A program made the position numbers and the translations under genes. From Roseivivax marinus (GTDB lineage: Bacteria > Pseudomonadota > Alphaproteobacteria > Rhodobacterales > Rhodobacteraceae), in the NCBI RefSeq assembly GCF_900109705.1, contig NZ_FOAI01000016.1, positions 30,560 to 94,559 of the forward strand: a DNA stretch of 64,000 nucleotides. Reading direction: 5' to 3'. The notes below the pieces were generated by a model. The model searched no databases and had not been told where the DNA came from. It worked only from the letters and a program-made list of their open reading frames with translations. Positions 15,667 through 24,243 of the stretch are shown here, one piece after another. How positions within the stretch are numbered: position 1 is the first letter of the stretch; each line of letters begins with the position of its first letter.

Positions 15667-16248
15667 TCAGATCTCCCGGATCCAGAATTGGAGCGGGTGC
15701 TCGGTTTCGGTTTCGCGATCCACGTCCTTCCACGAGAACTGCGCCACGACCCCCGGCAGCGGCTCGTAGCCACGCTTCCGCCAGAAACCGTTCAGCGGGA
15801 CGTAGTTCGCCGGCCGGAGCGGGTGATCCTCCGGGCGCTGCACGCTGCAGAAACACGCGTAGCTGCGTCCCAGCCGGCGGGCGTGCTCTTCGCGCCGGTC
15901 GAAGAAGGCGTGCCCGATGCCGCGGCCCCGATACTCGGGCAGCAGCACCGATTCGGCGCAGTAGAAGATCGCGGACAGGTCGAGGCCCGTCTGCGCGAAG
16001 GGCGCGCGGAAATCGTCGGCGTGATGTTCCATTGGCGTGCCGGTGGCCGCGCCGACAAGCCGGTCGCCGTCGAAGGCGCCGACGACCACCGCATCATCGC
16101 TGTCCCGGTAAGTCTGGAGGTACGACCGCTCGTACTCCACCGATCCATCGTAGAGATAGGGGAAGGCGCGGAACACCTCGATCCGAAGCCGCGCCACGTC
16201 GTCCAGTGCGGCTTCGAGCGCATCACCTGTGAGGGTCTCGACCCTCAC
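15667..16248 (-). CDS. GNAT family N-acetyltransferase
   Basis: 193 residues. The acetyl-CoA-binding motif is VLLPEYRGRGIGHAFFDRREEHARRLG, and the C-terminus PLNGFWRKRGYEP fits the fold. The substrate is unknown. The preferred start is GTG 16248, which overlaps the stop of the preceding SnoaL-like gene (GTGA); the frame stays open to 16482 but that stretch lies inside the neighbour and has no protein-like character. It is the last of three overlapping genes: phosphatase, SnoaL-like, acetyltransferase. Confidence 0.83.
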   Translation of the reverse strand: MRVETLTGDALEAALDDVARLRIEVFRAFPYLYDGSVEYERSYLQTYRDSDDAVVVGAFDGDRLVGAATGTPMEHHADDFRAPFAQTGLDLSAIFYCAESVLLPEYRGRGIGHAFFDRREEHARRLGRSYACFCSVQRPEDHPLRPANYVPLNGFWRKRGYEPLPGVVAQFSWKDVDRETETEHPLQFWIREI

Positions 16249-16643
16249 CGCGACACCTGTGCGATCCAGTCGGAGAGGTTGTAGTAGGTGACGACACGCG
16301 TGATCTTGCCGTCCGCCAGCGAGAAGAAAGAGCCCGCCGGCAGCCGGTAGCTCTGGCCGCGCGCCTCGGGCAGGCCCTCGTCGGTCTCGAGATAGGTCCC
16401 GTTCACCATGAATTCCGCCGCACCACGGGCGCCGTCCTCGGCGGAGAATACCACCATCTCGGTCAGCTTCTCGTCGTAGCACCGCGCCATGTGGTGGCAG
16501 AACGCGCGGAACTTCTCCTTGCCGATCCGAACATCACCCTCGTTCACGTGGTGCGCCACGTCATCGGACAGGCAGTCGATCATGCCGTCGATGTCTTTGC
16601 GGTTGAAAGCGTCGAAGTAGCGGTCGAGCGTGGCGGTGGTCAT
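16245..16643 (-). CDS. SnoaL/NTF2-like protein (ketosteroid isomerase-related)
   Basis: 132 residues with the NTF2 fold pattern: an opening helix TLDRYFDAFNRKDIDGMIDCLSDDVAHHVN, then strand-rich RIGKEKFRAFCHHMARCY, FMVNGTYLETDEGLPEARG and SFFSLADGKITRVVTYYNLSDW. This family includes small isomerases, polyketide cyclases and proteins of unknown role. The start at 16643 overlaps the phosphatase stop (ATGA), and its own stop overlaps the acetyltransferase start, so the three are translated as one unit. Confidence 0.8.
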   Translation of the reverse strand: MTTATLDRYFDAFNRKDIDGMIDCLSDDVAHHVNEGDVRIGKEKFRAFCHHMARCYDEKLTEMVVFSAEDGARGAAEFMVNGTYLETDEGLPEARGQSYRLPAGSFFSLADGKITRVVTYYNLSDWIAQVSR

Positions 16644-17089
16644 CGGCGTCCCCATTTTCCCTTGAGATGGTCGTGTATCTGGTCCCGGGTCTGGCGGTAG
16701 GCGTTCAGCTTCTGCTCGCGGTCCTCGCCCAGCCCGGTGGGATCCATGACGGGCCAGTACTCCACCGACAAGTGGAACAATCGGGTGAGGTCGAGCGCGT
16801 GGCGCTGCGCGGCGGGCGACATGGCGACGATCAGGTCGAAGCCCGACAGCGCCTCGCCCATGCCCTCCATCTCCTCGAAACTTCGTGTGCGGTGTCGCGC
16901 CAGTTCGACGCCGATCTCGGCGCAGGCCGCGATGGCGAAACCGTCGATCTCGAGGTCGTTGAGCACACCCACGGACTGAACGTAGACGTCGTTGCCATAG
17001 AGCTTCTTCATGATGCCCTCGGCCATCGGCGACCGGACGGCGTTGTGGTCGCAGGCGAAGAGCACCGATTGCGGCAGCCGGTCTGGCAC
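16640..17089 (-). CDS. Low-molecular-weight protein tyrosine phosphatase family
   Basis: 149 residues. The phosphate-binding loop C-X5-R-S is C13-DHNAV-R19-S, differing from the usual CTGNICRS but keeping the catalytic Cys and Arg; the later MDPTG holds the acid Asp. Relatives act on protein phosphotyrosine or as arsenate reductases. In this bacterial group the gene customarily stands beside UPF0262 and hisD, as here (5 bp after the UPF0262 stop), and before infA. Between it and infA this genome has three additional genes. Confidence 0.85.
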   Translation of the reverse strand: MPDRLPQSVLFACDHNAVRSPMAEGIMKKLYGNDVYVQSVGVLNDLEIDGFAIAACAEIGVELARHRTRSFEEMEGMGEALSGFDLIVAMSPAAQRHALDLTRLFHLSVEYWPVMDPTGLGEDREQKLNAYRQTRDQIHDHLKGKWGRR

Positions 17090-17093
17090 CGCC

Positions 17094-17573
17094 TCAGCCC
17101 CCGAAGTGCAGCACGCAGACCAGCGTGAAGAGCCGCCGCGCCGTGTCCTCGTCGATCTCGGCCTTGCCCTCGAGACGCTCGCGCAGGATGCGCGCGCCCT
17201 CGTCGTGAATGCCCCGCCGGGCCATGTCGATGGTCTCGATCTGGCTCGGCGGCAGGGTCTTCACCGCGTCGTAGTAGCTCTTGCAGATCGAGAAGTAGTC
17301 CTTGACCACCTGCCGGAAGGGCGACAGCGACAGGTGAAAGGCGGCGGCATGCTCGCCGCCCTCCGTGGCCACGTCGAAGACCAGACGCTTCTCGCGGATG
17401 GCGAGACCGACGGAATACGGCCCCTCCGGCACGGCGTGGCCGTTGCGTGGCGGCAGGGAAAAGCGATTCTGCTCCATGAGGTCGTACATCGCGACCCGCC
17501 GCTCCTGCTCGATCTCGGGCGTGGGCGGTGGGAGTGCTGCGTCGTCGAGGGCGATCTGGGCGATGTGACTCAT
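17094..17573 (-). CDS. UPF0262 family protein
   Basis: 159 residues of a conserved alphaproteobacterial family with no known function. Recognisable sections are IEQERRVAMYDLMEQNRF, GPYSVGLAIREKRLVFDV, LSLSPFRQVVKDYFSICKSYYDAV and the C-terminal DEDTARRLFTLVCVLHF. No signal peptide or membrane segment. It lies between hisD and the low-molecular-weight phosphatase gene, its usual place in Rhodobacterales. Confidence 0.92.
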   Translation of the reverse strand: MSHIAQIALDDAALPPPTPEIEQERRVAMYDLMEQNRFSLPPRNGHAVPEGPYSVGLAIREKRLVFDVATEGGEHAAAFHLSLSPFRQVVKDYFSICKSYYDAVKTLPPSQIETIDMARRGIHDEGARILRERLEGKAEIDEDTARRLFTLVCVLHFGG

Positions 17574-17691
17574 GGGCGTGCCTTCCGGGCGTCGATCCAG
17601 TGGATCCTAGCCGTGCACCGTGGGCGCCGCAATGCCGCAGTGCAGCATGAGCGTTTTTCGCGGCTGGAAACGCCTATGCGACGCCGCGCGC

Positions 17692-18999
17692 TCAGTCCTC
17701 GCGGTTCAGTTGCTCCAAGCGCGCCGTCACCGAAAGTCCATGCGCCTGCAGGCTTTCGGCGTGTGCCAGCCGCTCGGCCGAGGGGCCGATGGCCTTGAGC
17801 GCCTCGGGCGTCATCTCGGCGAGCGTGGTACGCTTGAGGAAATCCAAAACCGACAGACCAGACGAGAACCGTGCCGAGCGTGCGGTGGGCAGGACGTGGT
17901 TCGGGCCGCCCACGTAGTCGCCGATCGCCTCGGGCGTCCAGCGGCCAAGGAATATCGCGCCGGCGTGGCGGATGCGCTCGGACAGCGTTTTCGGGTCCTC
18001 GACGCAGAGCTCGAGATGCTCGGGTGCCACGCGGTCCGAGAGCCTGGCCGCCTCTTCCAGGTCGCGCACCGTGATGACGGCCCCGAAGTCGCGCCATGCC
18101 GCACCGGCGATCTTGCGTCGGTCGAGCGTCTCGAGCCGCGCCTCCACCGCGCGCGCCACCGCCTGCCCGAATTCGGGATCGGTGGTCAGCAGGATCGACT
18201 GCGCGCTTTCGTCGTGCTCGGCCTGGCTGAGCAGGTCCAGCGCCACCCAGTCGGGATCGTTGTCGCCGTCGGCGATCACGAGGATCTCGGATGGCCCCGC
18301 GATCATGTCGATGCCGACGCGCCCGAACACCCGCCGCTTGGCAGCGGCGACGTAGGCGTTCCCCGGCCCGGTGATCTTGTCCACCGCCGGGATGGTCTCG
18401 GTGCCGTAGGCCAGCGCGGCGATCGCCTGTGCCCCGCCCACGCGGTAGATTTCGTCGACGCCCGACAACCGCGCAGCCAGCATGACCAGCGGGTTGATGA
18501 CCCCATCCGGGGTCGGCACGCAGATGGCCAGCCGCTCGACGCCCGCCACCTTGGCCGGGATCGCGTTCATCAGAAGCGATGAGGGATACGAGGCAAGCCC
18601 GCCCGGCACGTAGAGCCCTGCCGCCGCCACCGGGGTGAAGCGCCAACCCAGTCGCGCGCCTTCGGGATCCGTCCACTCCACATCCTGCGGCATCTGGCGG
18701 ACGTGGTAGGCGCGGATACGCTGCGCGGCGTGCTCCAACGCGGCACGGTCCTCGGGCGTGACCTTCGCGACCTCGGCATCGACCTCGGCGCGGCTCAGGG
18801 CAAGGCCCTCGGGCGACAGCTCCAGCCGGTCGAAGTGCGCGGTCAGCTCGCAAAGCGCCGCGTCACCGCGGGCGCGGACGTCTGCGATGATTTTGCCGAC
18901 GGCATCATTCACGTCCTCGGACTCCTCGCGTTTGGCGCTGAGAAGCTTGACGAACTCCGCCTCGAAGTCGGCATCGCGCGTGTCGAGAAAGACGGGCAT
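17692..18999 (-). CDS. hisD: Histidinol dehydrogenase
   Basis: 435 residues, normal for HisD. Hallmarks: GLYVPGGLASYPSSLLMNAIPAKVAGV, ITGPGNAYVAAAKRRVFG, IDMIAGPSEILVIAD, the zinc/catalytic region DLLSQAEHDESAQ, and the catalytic histidines in VAPEHLEL and GGPNHVLPT. It oxidises L-histidinol to L-histidine in two NAD-dependent steps, the last reactions of histidine synthesis, in the cytoplasm. The start MPVFLDTRD at 18999 is chosen over a frame extension to 19044. No other his genes are in the window; it is embedded in the conserved murA-hisD cluster. Confidence 0.96.
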   Translation of the reverse strand: MPVFLDTRDADFEAEFVKLLSAKREESEDVNDAVGKIIADVRARGDAALCELTAHFDRLELSPEGLALSRAEVDAEVAKVTPEDRAALEHAAQRIRAYHVRQMPQDVEWTDPEGARLGWRFTPVAAAGLYVPGGLASYPSSLLMNAIPAKVAGVERLAICVPTPDGVINPLVMLAARLSGVDEIYRVGGAQAIAALAYGTETIPAVDKITGPGNAYVAAAKRRVFGRVGIDMIAGPSEILVIADGDNDPDWVALDLLSQAEHDESAQSILLTTDPEFGQAVARAVEARLETLDRRKIAGAAWRDFGAVITVRDLEEAARLSDRVAPEHLELCVEDPKTLSERIRHAGAIFLGRWTPEAIGDYVGGPNHVLPTARSARFSSGLSVLDFLKRTTLAEMTPEALKAIGPSAERLAHAESLQAHGLSVTARLEQLNRED

Positions 19000-19100
19000 G
19001 GATCGGTCCTTTCGGCTGACGGAGGCCTTATAGCGTCCGCGCACGGGGGCTCAAGCGGCGCACGGGGCACGCCGAGGCCGCCGCCGGCAATCGGAGAAGA

Positions 19101-19568
19101 TCAGTCTGGATGATGCGGGCGCTTGCCCGAGGGCGCGCGGTACGGCCGCGTCACGTCCTTGAGCGAAACTTCCAGCGCCTCGACGCGCGCGCGGATCGCG
19201 CCGTCGCCCGCGAAGGTCAGTTCGACGTGGCCCGAGGCATCCTCGCCCGGCTCGAACGCGATCGACAGGATTTGCAGAACCGTGTCCGCGTCGCCGCGCT
19301 CCACGCCCTGGCTCTGGACGCCGAGGACGTGTTCGATGGCCAGGATCGACTGCACCCGCTCGACTTCGGCGCCGGTCTCTTCCTCGCGCCGGATGCGGTT
19401 GACGAGGAAGGCCAGCCGCCGGTCGGTGCGGTCCCACCGCATCTCGGACGCCGGAAGGACCGAGTCCTGCACGAGCGCCGAGATCACCGAAAGATCGTCG
19501 GGGTCCATCGCCCCGAGATAAAGCGGCCGCGGTCCGGCGTCTTCGAAGCGCGCATCGTCGACCATCAA
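19101..19568 (-). CDS. DUF2948 family protein
   Basis: 155 residues of a small family found mainly in Rhodobacterales and Rhizobiales; function unknown. Typical segments are [49 protein letters not shown] and the C-terminal [19 protein letters not shown]. The start at 19568 overlaps the murA stop by 4 bp (ATGA, followed by a second possible ATG), so it is coupled to murA. No membrane segments. Confidence 0.9.
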   Translation of the reverse strand: MMVDDARFEDAGPRPLYLGAMDPDDLSVISALVQDSVLPASEMRWDRTDRRLAFLVNRIRREEETGAEVERVQSILAIEHVLGVQSQGVERGDADTVLQILSIAFEPGEDASGHVELTFAGDGAIRARVEALEVSLKDVTRPYRAPSGKRPHHPD

Positions 19569-20833
19569 GCCGCCACGCGTTCGATCTTGGCGCCGACGCC
19601 GGCAAGCTTCTCGACCACCTGCTCGTAGCCGCGGTCGAGGTGATAGACGCGATTTACCATGGTGTCGCCCTCGGCGGCGAGGCCCGCGAGGATCAGGGAC
19701 ACGCTTGCGCGCAGGTCGGTCGCCATCACGGGCGCCCCTTTCAGATTTTCCACGCCATGCACCTTGGCCGTGCCTCCCGATACGTCGATTCGCGCGCCCA
19801 TCCGCATCAGCTCGGGCGCATGCATGAACCTGTTCTCGAAGATCTTTTCTTCAAGGACCGACGTGCCTTCGGCCGTGCAGAGCAGCGCCATCATCTGCGC
19901 CTGCAGGTCGGTGGGGAAGCCGGGGTACGGCTCGGTGGTGACGTCGACGGCCTGCACGCGGCCGTTTCGACGGGCGACCTTGAGACCGGATTCGGTTTCC
20001 TCGATGCTGATTCCGGCCGCCTCGAGCCGCTCGCAGAACGCTCCGACGAGATCGCGCCGTCCGCCGAGGCACTCGACCTCGCCGCCGCAGATCGCAGGCG
20101 CCAGCATGTAGGTGCCAAGCTCGATGCGGTCCGTGACCACGCGGTGGGTCGCACCGCCCAGGCGCTCGACACCCTCGACCGTGATCGTGTGGGTGCCCTC
20201 GCCCTCGATCTGCGCGCCCATCTTGCGCAGGCACTGGGCCAGGTCGACGATCTCGGGCTCGCGCGCGGCGTTCTCGATCACCGTCGTGCCACGTGCCAGC
20301 GTCGCCGCCATCAGCACGTTCTCGGTCGCGCCCACGGAAACCAGCGGGAAGCGCACGCGCCCGCCCTTCAGACCGCCCGAGGGTGCCTTCGCGTGCACAT
20401 AGCCGTCGCGCAGGTCCAGCTCGGCGCCCAGCGCCTCGAGCGCCTGAAGGTGCAGGTCCACGGGCCGCGCGCCGATGGCGCACCCGCCGGGCAACGACAC
20501 CACGGCGTGTCCATCACGCGCCAGCATCGGACCGAGCACGAGGATCGAAGCGCGCATCTTGCGAACGATGTCGTAATCCGCGCGGTGATTGTCGAGCGCG
20601 TGGCTCGACATCGCCAGCACCTTGCCGTCCTGCAGCGCCGAAACCTCCGCGCCGAGAGACTGCAGCAGCTGCGCCATCGTCCGGATGTCCGACAGCCGCG
20701 GCGCGTTCAGAAGCGTCAGCGGCTCCTCGGTGAGAAGTGTCGCGGGCATCAGCGTAAGGCACGCGTTCTTGGCGCCCGCAATGGCGATGCGGCCCGAGAG
20801 GGGGCCGTTCCCGGTCACGACGATCGAATCCAT
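19565..20833 (-). CDS. murA: UDP-N-acetylglucosamine 1-carboxyvinyltransferase
   Basis: 422 residues. MurA moves enolpyruvate from PEP to UDP-GlcNAc, the first committed step of peptidoglycan synthesis. Visible landmarks: catalytic K22 in AGAKNACL, the loop cysteine C118 in [12 protein letters not shown] (the fosfomycin target), the [17 protein letters not shown] segment, and the [17 protein letters not shown] region near the C-terminus. The start [10 protein letters not shown] at 20833 is the family start; the frame extends to 20938 over the small upstream gene. It is followed by the overlapping DUF2948 gene. Confidence 0.97.
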   Translation of the reverse strand: MDSIVVTGNGPLSGRIAIAGAKNACLTLMPATLLTEEPLTLLNAPRLSDIRTMAQLLQSLGAEVSALQDGKVLAMSSHALDNHRADYDIVRKMRASILVLGPMLARDGHAVVSLPGGCAIGARPVDLHLQALEALGAELDLRDGYVHAKAPSGGLKGGRVRFPLVSVGATENVLMAATLARGTTVIENAAREPEIVDLAQCLRKMGAQIEGEGTHTITVEGVERLGGATHRVVTDRIELGTYMLAPAICGGEVECLGGRRDLVGAFCERLEAAGISIEETESGLKVARRNGRVQAVDVTTEPYPGFPTDLQAQMMALLCTAEGTSVLEEKIFENRFMHAPELMRMGARIDVSGGTAKVHGVENLKGAPVMATDLRASVSLILAGLAAEGDTMVNRVYHLDRGYEQVVEKLAGVGAKIERVAA

Positions 20834-20834
20834 G

Positions 20835-20981
20835 TCAGCTGTCCCTGTCCTGCTCGTCCCCGTCGCCAGAACGCGCCTTTGCCTGCGCTTTTCTCTTCGC
20901 CAGATTGGACTTGAGCGCCGACTTGAGCCGGTCGCCACGGTCGTCCTTGGCGGGCGGTGGGGTGCCTCGTTTCTGCTCCAT
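20835..20981 (-). CDS. Small, highly charged protein upstream of murA
   Basis: A 48-residue frame from ATG 20981 to TGA 20835, ending 1 bp before the murA start. It reads [20 protein letters not shown], then an Ala/Lys/Arg-rich helix ([17 protein letters not shown]) and an acidic tail ([11 protein letters not shown]). No cysteines, no membrane segment. The abutting position suggests co-translation with murA. A similar small basic protein in this place is, as I recall, common in Rhodobacterales, but its function is unknown. The ribosome binding site is weak. Confidence 0.65.
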   Translation of the reverse strand: MEQKRGTPPPAKDDRGDRLKSALKSNLAKRKAQAKARSGDGDEQDRDS

Positions 20982-21079
20982 GGACGCTCTCTACAGGAGG
21001 CGGGAAAATGCGTCCAGATTGCGCTTGCACCCCCGTCGCGATGTGGTTAGAGAGCCGCCCACACCGCAAGGTGCCCGGC

Positions 21080-21154
<75 letters not shown>

Positions 21155-21201
21155 CCCTTCTCCGAGATAACGAGCGTTGACCGGCCTTTGTTGGCCGACC
21201 T

Positions 21202-21245
21202 TCCATTTTGCGACACCGCGTGGTCCATTTTGCGACACCGCGTGG
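21202..21245. repeat. Perfect 22-bp tandem repeat downstream of tRNA-Thr
   Basis: A 22-bp unit (begins TCCATTTTGCGACACC, ends GCGTGG) is repeated exactly at 21202-21223 and 21224-21245, about 50 bp after the tRNA. On the reverse strand the unit contains TGTCGCAAAATGGA, which resembles the multiple terminal repeats of IS21-type insertion sequences. No transposase gene is next to it. Confidence 0.7.
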
Positions 21246-21428
21246 TGCCGTCCTGCCGCGGCGTTCCCAAAATGCTCACGGCGGACGGGACTTTCCTTTG
21301 CATCTCGCCACGCCGCCCTGCGTCGGCGTTGTTCCTTTGCCACGCTCGTGAGCGTTTCGCCGCCTCTCGCCGGAACCAGCGCACGGGCCGCGCATTATCC
21401 TTTCACACCAGCGTGAAAGGAGCGCGCA

Positions 21429-21497
21429 ATGAACCGCATCATCTATATCGTCGGCCTCGTGGTCATCGTAGTCGCCATCGTGGGCTTCGTTCTCTGA
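21429..21497 (+). CDS. 22-residue single-span membrane peptide
   Basis: A complete frame from ATG 21429 to TGA 21497 encodes 22 residues: MNRIIYIVG followed by a valine/isoleucine-rich hydrophobic stretch ending in GFVL. The short positive N-terminus and about 18 hydrophobic residues make one membrane helix. The site AAAGGAG is 8-9 nt upstream, and a strong stem-loop follows the stop, so it looks like a short independent transcription unit. I recall similar MN(K/R)IIYIVG peptides in other Rhodobacterales; role unknown. Confidence 0.7.
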   Translation: MNRIIYIVGLVVIVVAIVGFVL

Positions 21498-21512
21498 AGC
21501 CAGGCGGTCGCC

Positions 21513-21535
21513 GGACCGGGCACCTTGCCCGGTCC
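21513..21535 (+). terminator. Stem-loop after the small membrane peptide
   Basis: GGACCGGGCA (21513-21522) and TGCCCGGTCC (21526-21535) form a perfect 10-bp stem with a CCT loop. No T-run follows, so termination strength is uncertain. Confidence 0.5.
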
Positions 21536-21581
21536 GCGCCCCACCTGCTAGACGGGCGCGTCTGACAGGTCGGAGCGGGAC

Positions 21582-22727
21582 ATGCGCGCAGCCATCGCCA
21601 CGAGCGACTACCACGTGATGGGCGAGACGTTCATCAATCGGCACATCGCGCATCTCTTCGACGGAAACACCGTCGTCATCGCCGGACGTTCCAACGGCGA
21701 AGATCCTTATCACAAACCTCTGTTCGTCCGCCGCCGGCGCCTCAGCGCCGGGGACATGGCTCGGCTGTCTGCCGTTTCGGTGTGGAACCGGGCGCGGCAC
21801 GGTACCTCGCGCCTGCCTTTCGGCTCGGCCCGGCGCGACCTGCTTGCCTTTTTGCGCAGCGAGAATGTCGACGTGATCTTGGCCGAGTTCGGCACCCAGG
21901 CACTGGCGCTTGCCCCGCTGGCGAACGCCGCCGGCATTCCGATCTTCACGTACTACCGCGGCACAGACGCGTCCAAGGCTTTGCAATCGAAGCGCATCCA
22001 GAGGGCCTACCGCCTGATGATGCCGCGCCTTGCCGGCGTGGTGTCGGTGTCGCAGTTCCTTCTCGACAACCTCGCGCGTGCCGGTGTGACGCATCCGAAC
22101 GCGCACGTGATCCCCTCGGGCGTCGACGTGCGCCGCTTCCGACCGGGGAAGAAGCGGCCGGGCTCGTGCCTTGCCGTGGGCCGGTTCGTCGAAAAGAAGG
22201 CGCCGCTCACCACGCTGCAAAGCTTCGTGGACTCCACGCGCGACATGCCCGACGCCCGGCTGGACTTCATCGGCGATGGACCGCTTCTGGGGGATGCGAA
22301 GGCGCTCGCCGAGCGTCTCGATGCGTCAGACAAGGTGATCTTTCACGGAGCGCAACCGCATGATGCGGTGCGCGAGCGACTGGAGACGACACAGTTTTTC
22401 CTGCAGCACTCGGTCACCGCCGCCGACGGAAACACAGAGGGCCTGCCCACCGCGATCCAAGAGGCGATGGCGGCGGGCTGCATCACCGTGTCGACGCGCC
22501 ACGCCGGCATTCCCGAAGCCATCGACGAGGGCGAGACCGGCTTTCTCGTCGAGGAGCGAGACGCCGAGGCCTTCACCGCGGCAATCCGCTCGGCCTTCAC
22601 GGCGCCGGACACCGACGCGATGGCCACCCGTGCCCGCACCGTCGCGGAAGAGCGCTTCGACAACGATCGCCTTCTCGCCAGGCTCGAAAACATGATCCGC
22701 GAGACGCTGACACCGGGCGGGGTGTGA
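21582..22727 (+). CDS. Glycosyltransferase family 4 protein
   Basis: 381 residues with a GT-B fold. The C-terminal half carries the GT4 signatures: AVGRFVEKKAPLTTLQSF, RLDFIGDGPLLGDAKAL, VIFHGAQPHDAVRE and the nucleotide-sugar-binding EGLPTAIQEAMAAGCITVSTRHAGIPEAIDEGETGFLV, with the EX7E glutamates. GT4 enzymes transfer sugars from nucleotide donors to polysaccharide or lipid acceptors at the inner membrane. With waaA just downstream, a role in lipopolysaccharide or surface polysaccharide is likely, but acceptor and donor are not known. Confidence 0.88.
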   Translation: MRAAIATSDYHVMGETFINRHIAHLFDGNTVVIAGRSNGEDPYHKPLFVRRRRLSAGDMARLSAVSVWNRARHGTSRLPFGSARRDLLAFLRSENVDVILAEFGTQALALAPLANAAGIPIFTYYRGTDASKALQSKRIQRAYRLMMPRLAGVVSVSQFLLDNLARAGVTHPNAHVIPSGVDVRRFRPGKKRPGSCLAVGRFVEKKAPLTTLQSFVDSTRDMPDARLDFIGDGPLLGDAKALAERLDASDKVIFHGAQPHDAVRERLETTQFFLQHSVTAADGNTEGLPTAIQEAMAAGCITVSTRHAGIPEAIDEGETGFLVEERDAEAFTAAIRSAFTAPDTDAMATRARTVAEERFDNDRLLARLENMIRETLTPGGV

Positions 22728-22942
22728 TCTGTGGATATGATCGGGGATAAGCCGGGGAATTGTTCGGATTGTGCAAGTCGCAAGGTATTATCAGCGTACC
22801 GGGAGCACATAAGTGTCGGATATGTGCGACCTGATATCGTCCCCGTGACGCCGCACTCCTCGCCGGTTGACCTTGAGGCAATGGATCACGTGATGGGTGT
22901 AAGACCCTCGGCGAACACCATTTTCGCTGAACGGCGGCTTGC
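22728..22942. other. Lower-GC spacer upstream of waaA
   Basis: This 215-bp gap is visibly less GC-rich than its neighbours. It contains an open frame of 71 codons (22731-22946) that lacks a ribosome binding site and resembles nothing known. No convincing promoter or RNA structure is seen. Confidence 0.4.
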
Positions 22943-24190
22943 ATGATGCTCTACCGCCTGCTCATTTCGATTTTCGCCGGCTGGGTCCTGTTGCGACTGG
23001 CCTTGAAGGGTGAGCACGCGGCCTTGCGCGAAAGGTTGGGGTATGCGCGCGGTGCCGACATTCCGCACCTATGGCTTCATGCCGCGTCCAACGGGGAGCT
23101 GGCCTCCGCCCGCCCGTTGATCGAGGTGTGGCAGAGGGACCGTCCCGACCTTCCGCTCGTCATCACCTGCAATTCCGAGAGCGGGGTCGCCCTGGCCCGT
23201 CGCATGGGCGTGCCGGCTGCTCGCGCGCCGCTCGACCTGGGCCGAGCCGTGCGGCGGTTCTGCGAGGCCTGGCAAGTCGCCGGCCACGTCGCGATGGAAT
23301 CCGAGATTTGGCCGAACCGGTTCGCATGCGTTCCCGGCCCCGTGGCGCTTCTGGGCGCGCGGATGTCCGAGGGCACAGCGCGGACATGGGGCCGGTTCCC
23401 CCGGCTCGCGCGCGCCACGCTGGGACGAGTTGGCTACGCGTCGGCACAAGACACGGGCTCGCGCGAGCGGCTGAAAGCTCTTGGCGTACCGGCACAGGCG
23501 CTCGGTCCCGTGGTGAACCTCAAGGTCTATTACGTGCCTCCGCAGGACGTCGTGCCGGATGACGCCCTGCGTGTCGCGTTTCCCCCGGGCGAAACATGGC
23601 TCGCCGCGTCGACCCATCCCGGCGAGGACGTTATCGTGCTGAAGGCCCACCGTCTTGCGCGACAGAAGCGCCCTGACCTGCGCCTGATCCTTGCGCCGCG
23701 TCATCCCGACCGCGGTGCCGAGATTGCCTTTGAAGCCCGAGCCGCCGGGTTCAAGACCGCACGCCGTTCGGTCGTTGAGGCGCCCGAAGGTGCCGCGGTC
23801 TACGTCGCCGATACGCTGGGCGAGATGCCGCTGTGGTATGCGCTTGCCGGCGTCGTGTTCATCGGCGGCACGCTGACCGACCGAGGCGGCCACACGCCTT
23901 TCGAGCCGGCGCAGTTCGACGCGGCGCTGATCCACGGCCCGGACACGCGCAACTTCGCCGCCCCGTTCGAAACGCTCGACGGGAATGGCGGCGCGCTGGC
24001 CATCCGCGATGCATCGGGACTGGCCGAAGCGCTCGTGTCTTTCGGCGACCCCGCGCGCCGCGACGGCATGGCCCGGCGGGCTGAAGAACTGCTGCGCCCG
24101 GAGGCGCCCCTCGACGCGATTAGCGCCGATCTCGGTGCCCTGTTCCCGCCTTCGGGCGGCAAGGCGTCGCGGGCTTCCGAGGGCGCTTGA
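22943..24190 (+). CDS. waaA: 3-deoxy-D-manno-octulosonic acid (Kdo) transferase
   Basis: 415 residues. The GT30 enzyme adds Kdo to lipid A precursor at the inner membrane. A hydrophobic N-terminal anchor (about 1-21) is followed by WLHAASNGELASARPL with the catalytic base E52, LVITCNSESGVALA, the conserved MESEIWPN, STHPGEDVIVLKAH and LAPRHPDRG of the C-terminal Rossmann domain, and GGTLTDRGGHTPFEPAQF. The second ATG (22946) is an equal start candidate. It is followed closely by the DUF1178 gene. Confidence 0.94.
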   Translation: MMLYRLLISIFAGWVLLRLALKGEHAALRERLGYARGADIPHLWLHAASNGELASARPLIEVWQRDRPDLPLVITCNSESGVALARRMGVPAARAPLDLGRAVRRFCEAWQVAGHVAMESEIWPNRFACVPGPVALLGARMSEGTARTWGRFPRLARATLGRVGYASAQDTGSRERLKALGVPAQALGPVVNLKVYYVPPQDVVPDDALRVAFPPGETWLAASTHPGEDVIVLKAHRLARQKRPDLRLILAPRHPDRGAEIAFEARAAGFKTARRSVVEAPEGAAVYVADTLGEMPLWYALAGVVFIGGTLTDRGGHTPFEPAQFDAALIHGPDTRNFAAPFETLDGNGGALAIRDASGLAEALVSFGDPARRDGMARRAEELLRPEAPLDAISADLGALFPPSGGKASRASEGA

Positions 24191-24243
24191 ACCGGCCCAC
24201 GAAGAGCTTATTGTGGCCCGAGTCCGCCAACGATCCCAGACAC

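Noticed and set aside
22731..22946. 71-codon frame before waaA ending in an ATGA-like overlap
   Set aside because: No ribosome binding site and no familiar sequence; the overlap with waaA is probably accidental.
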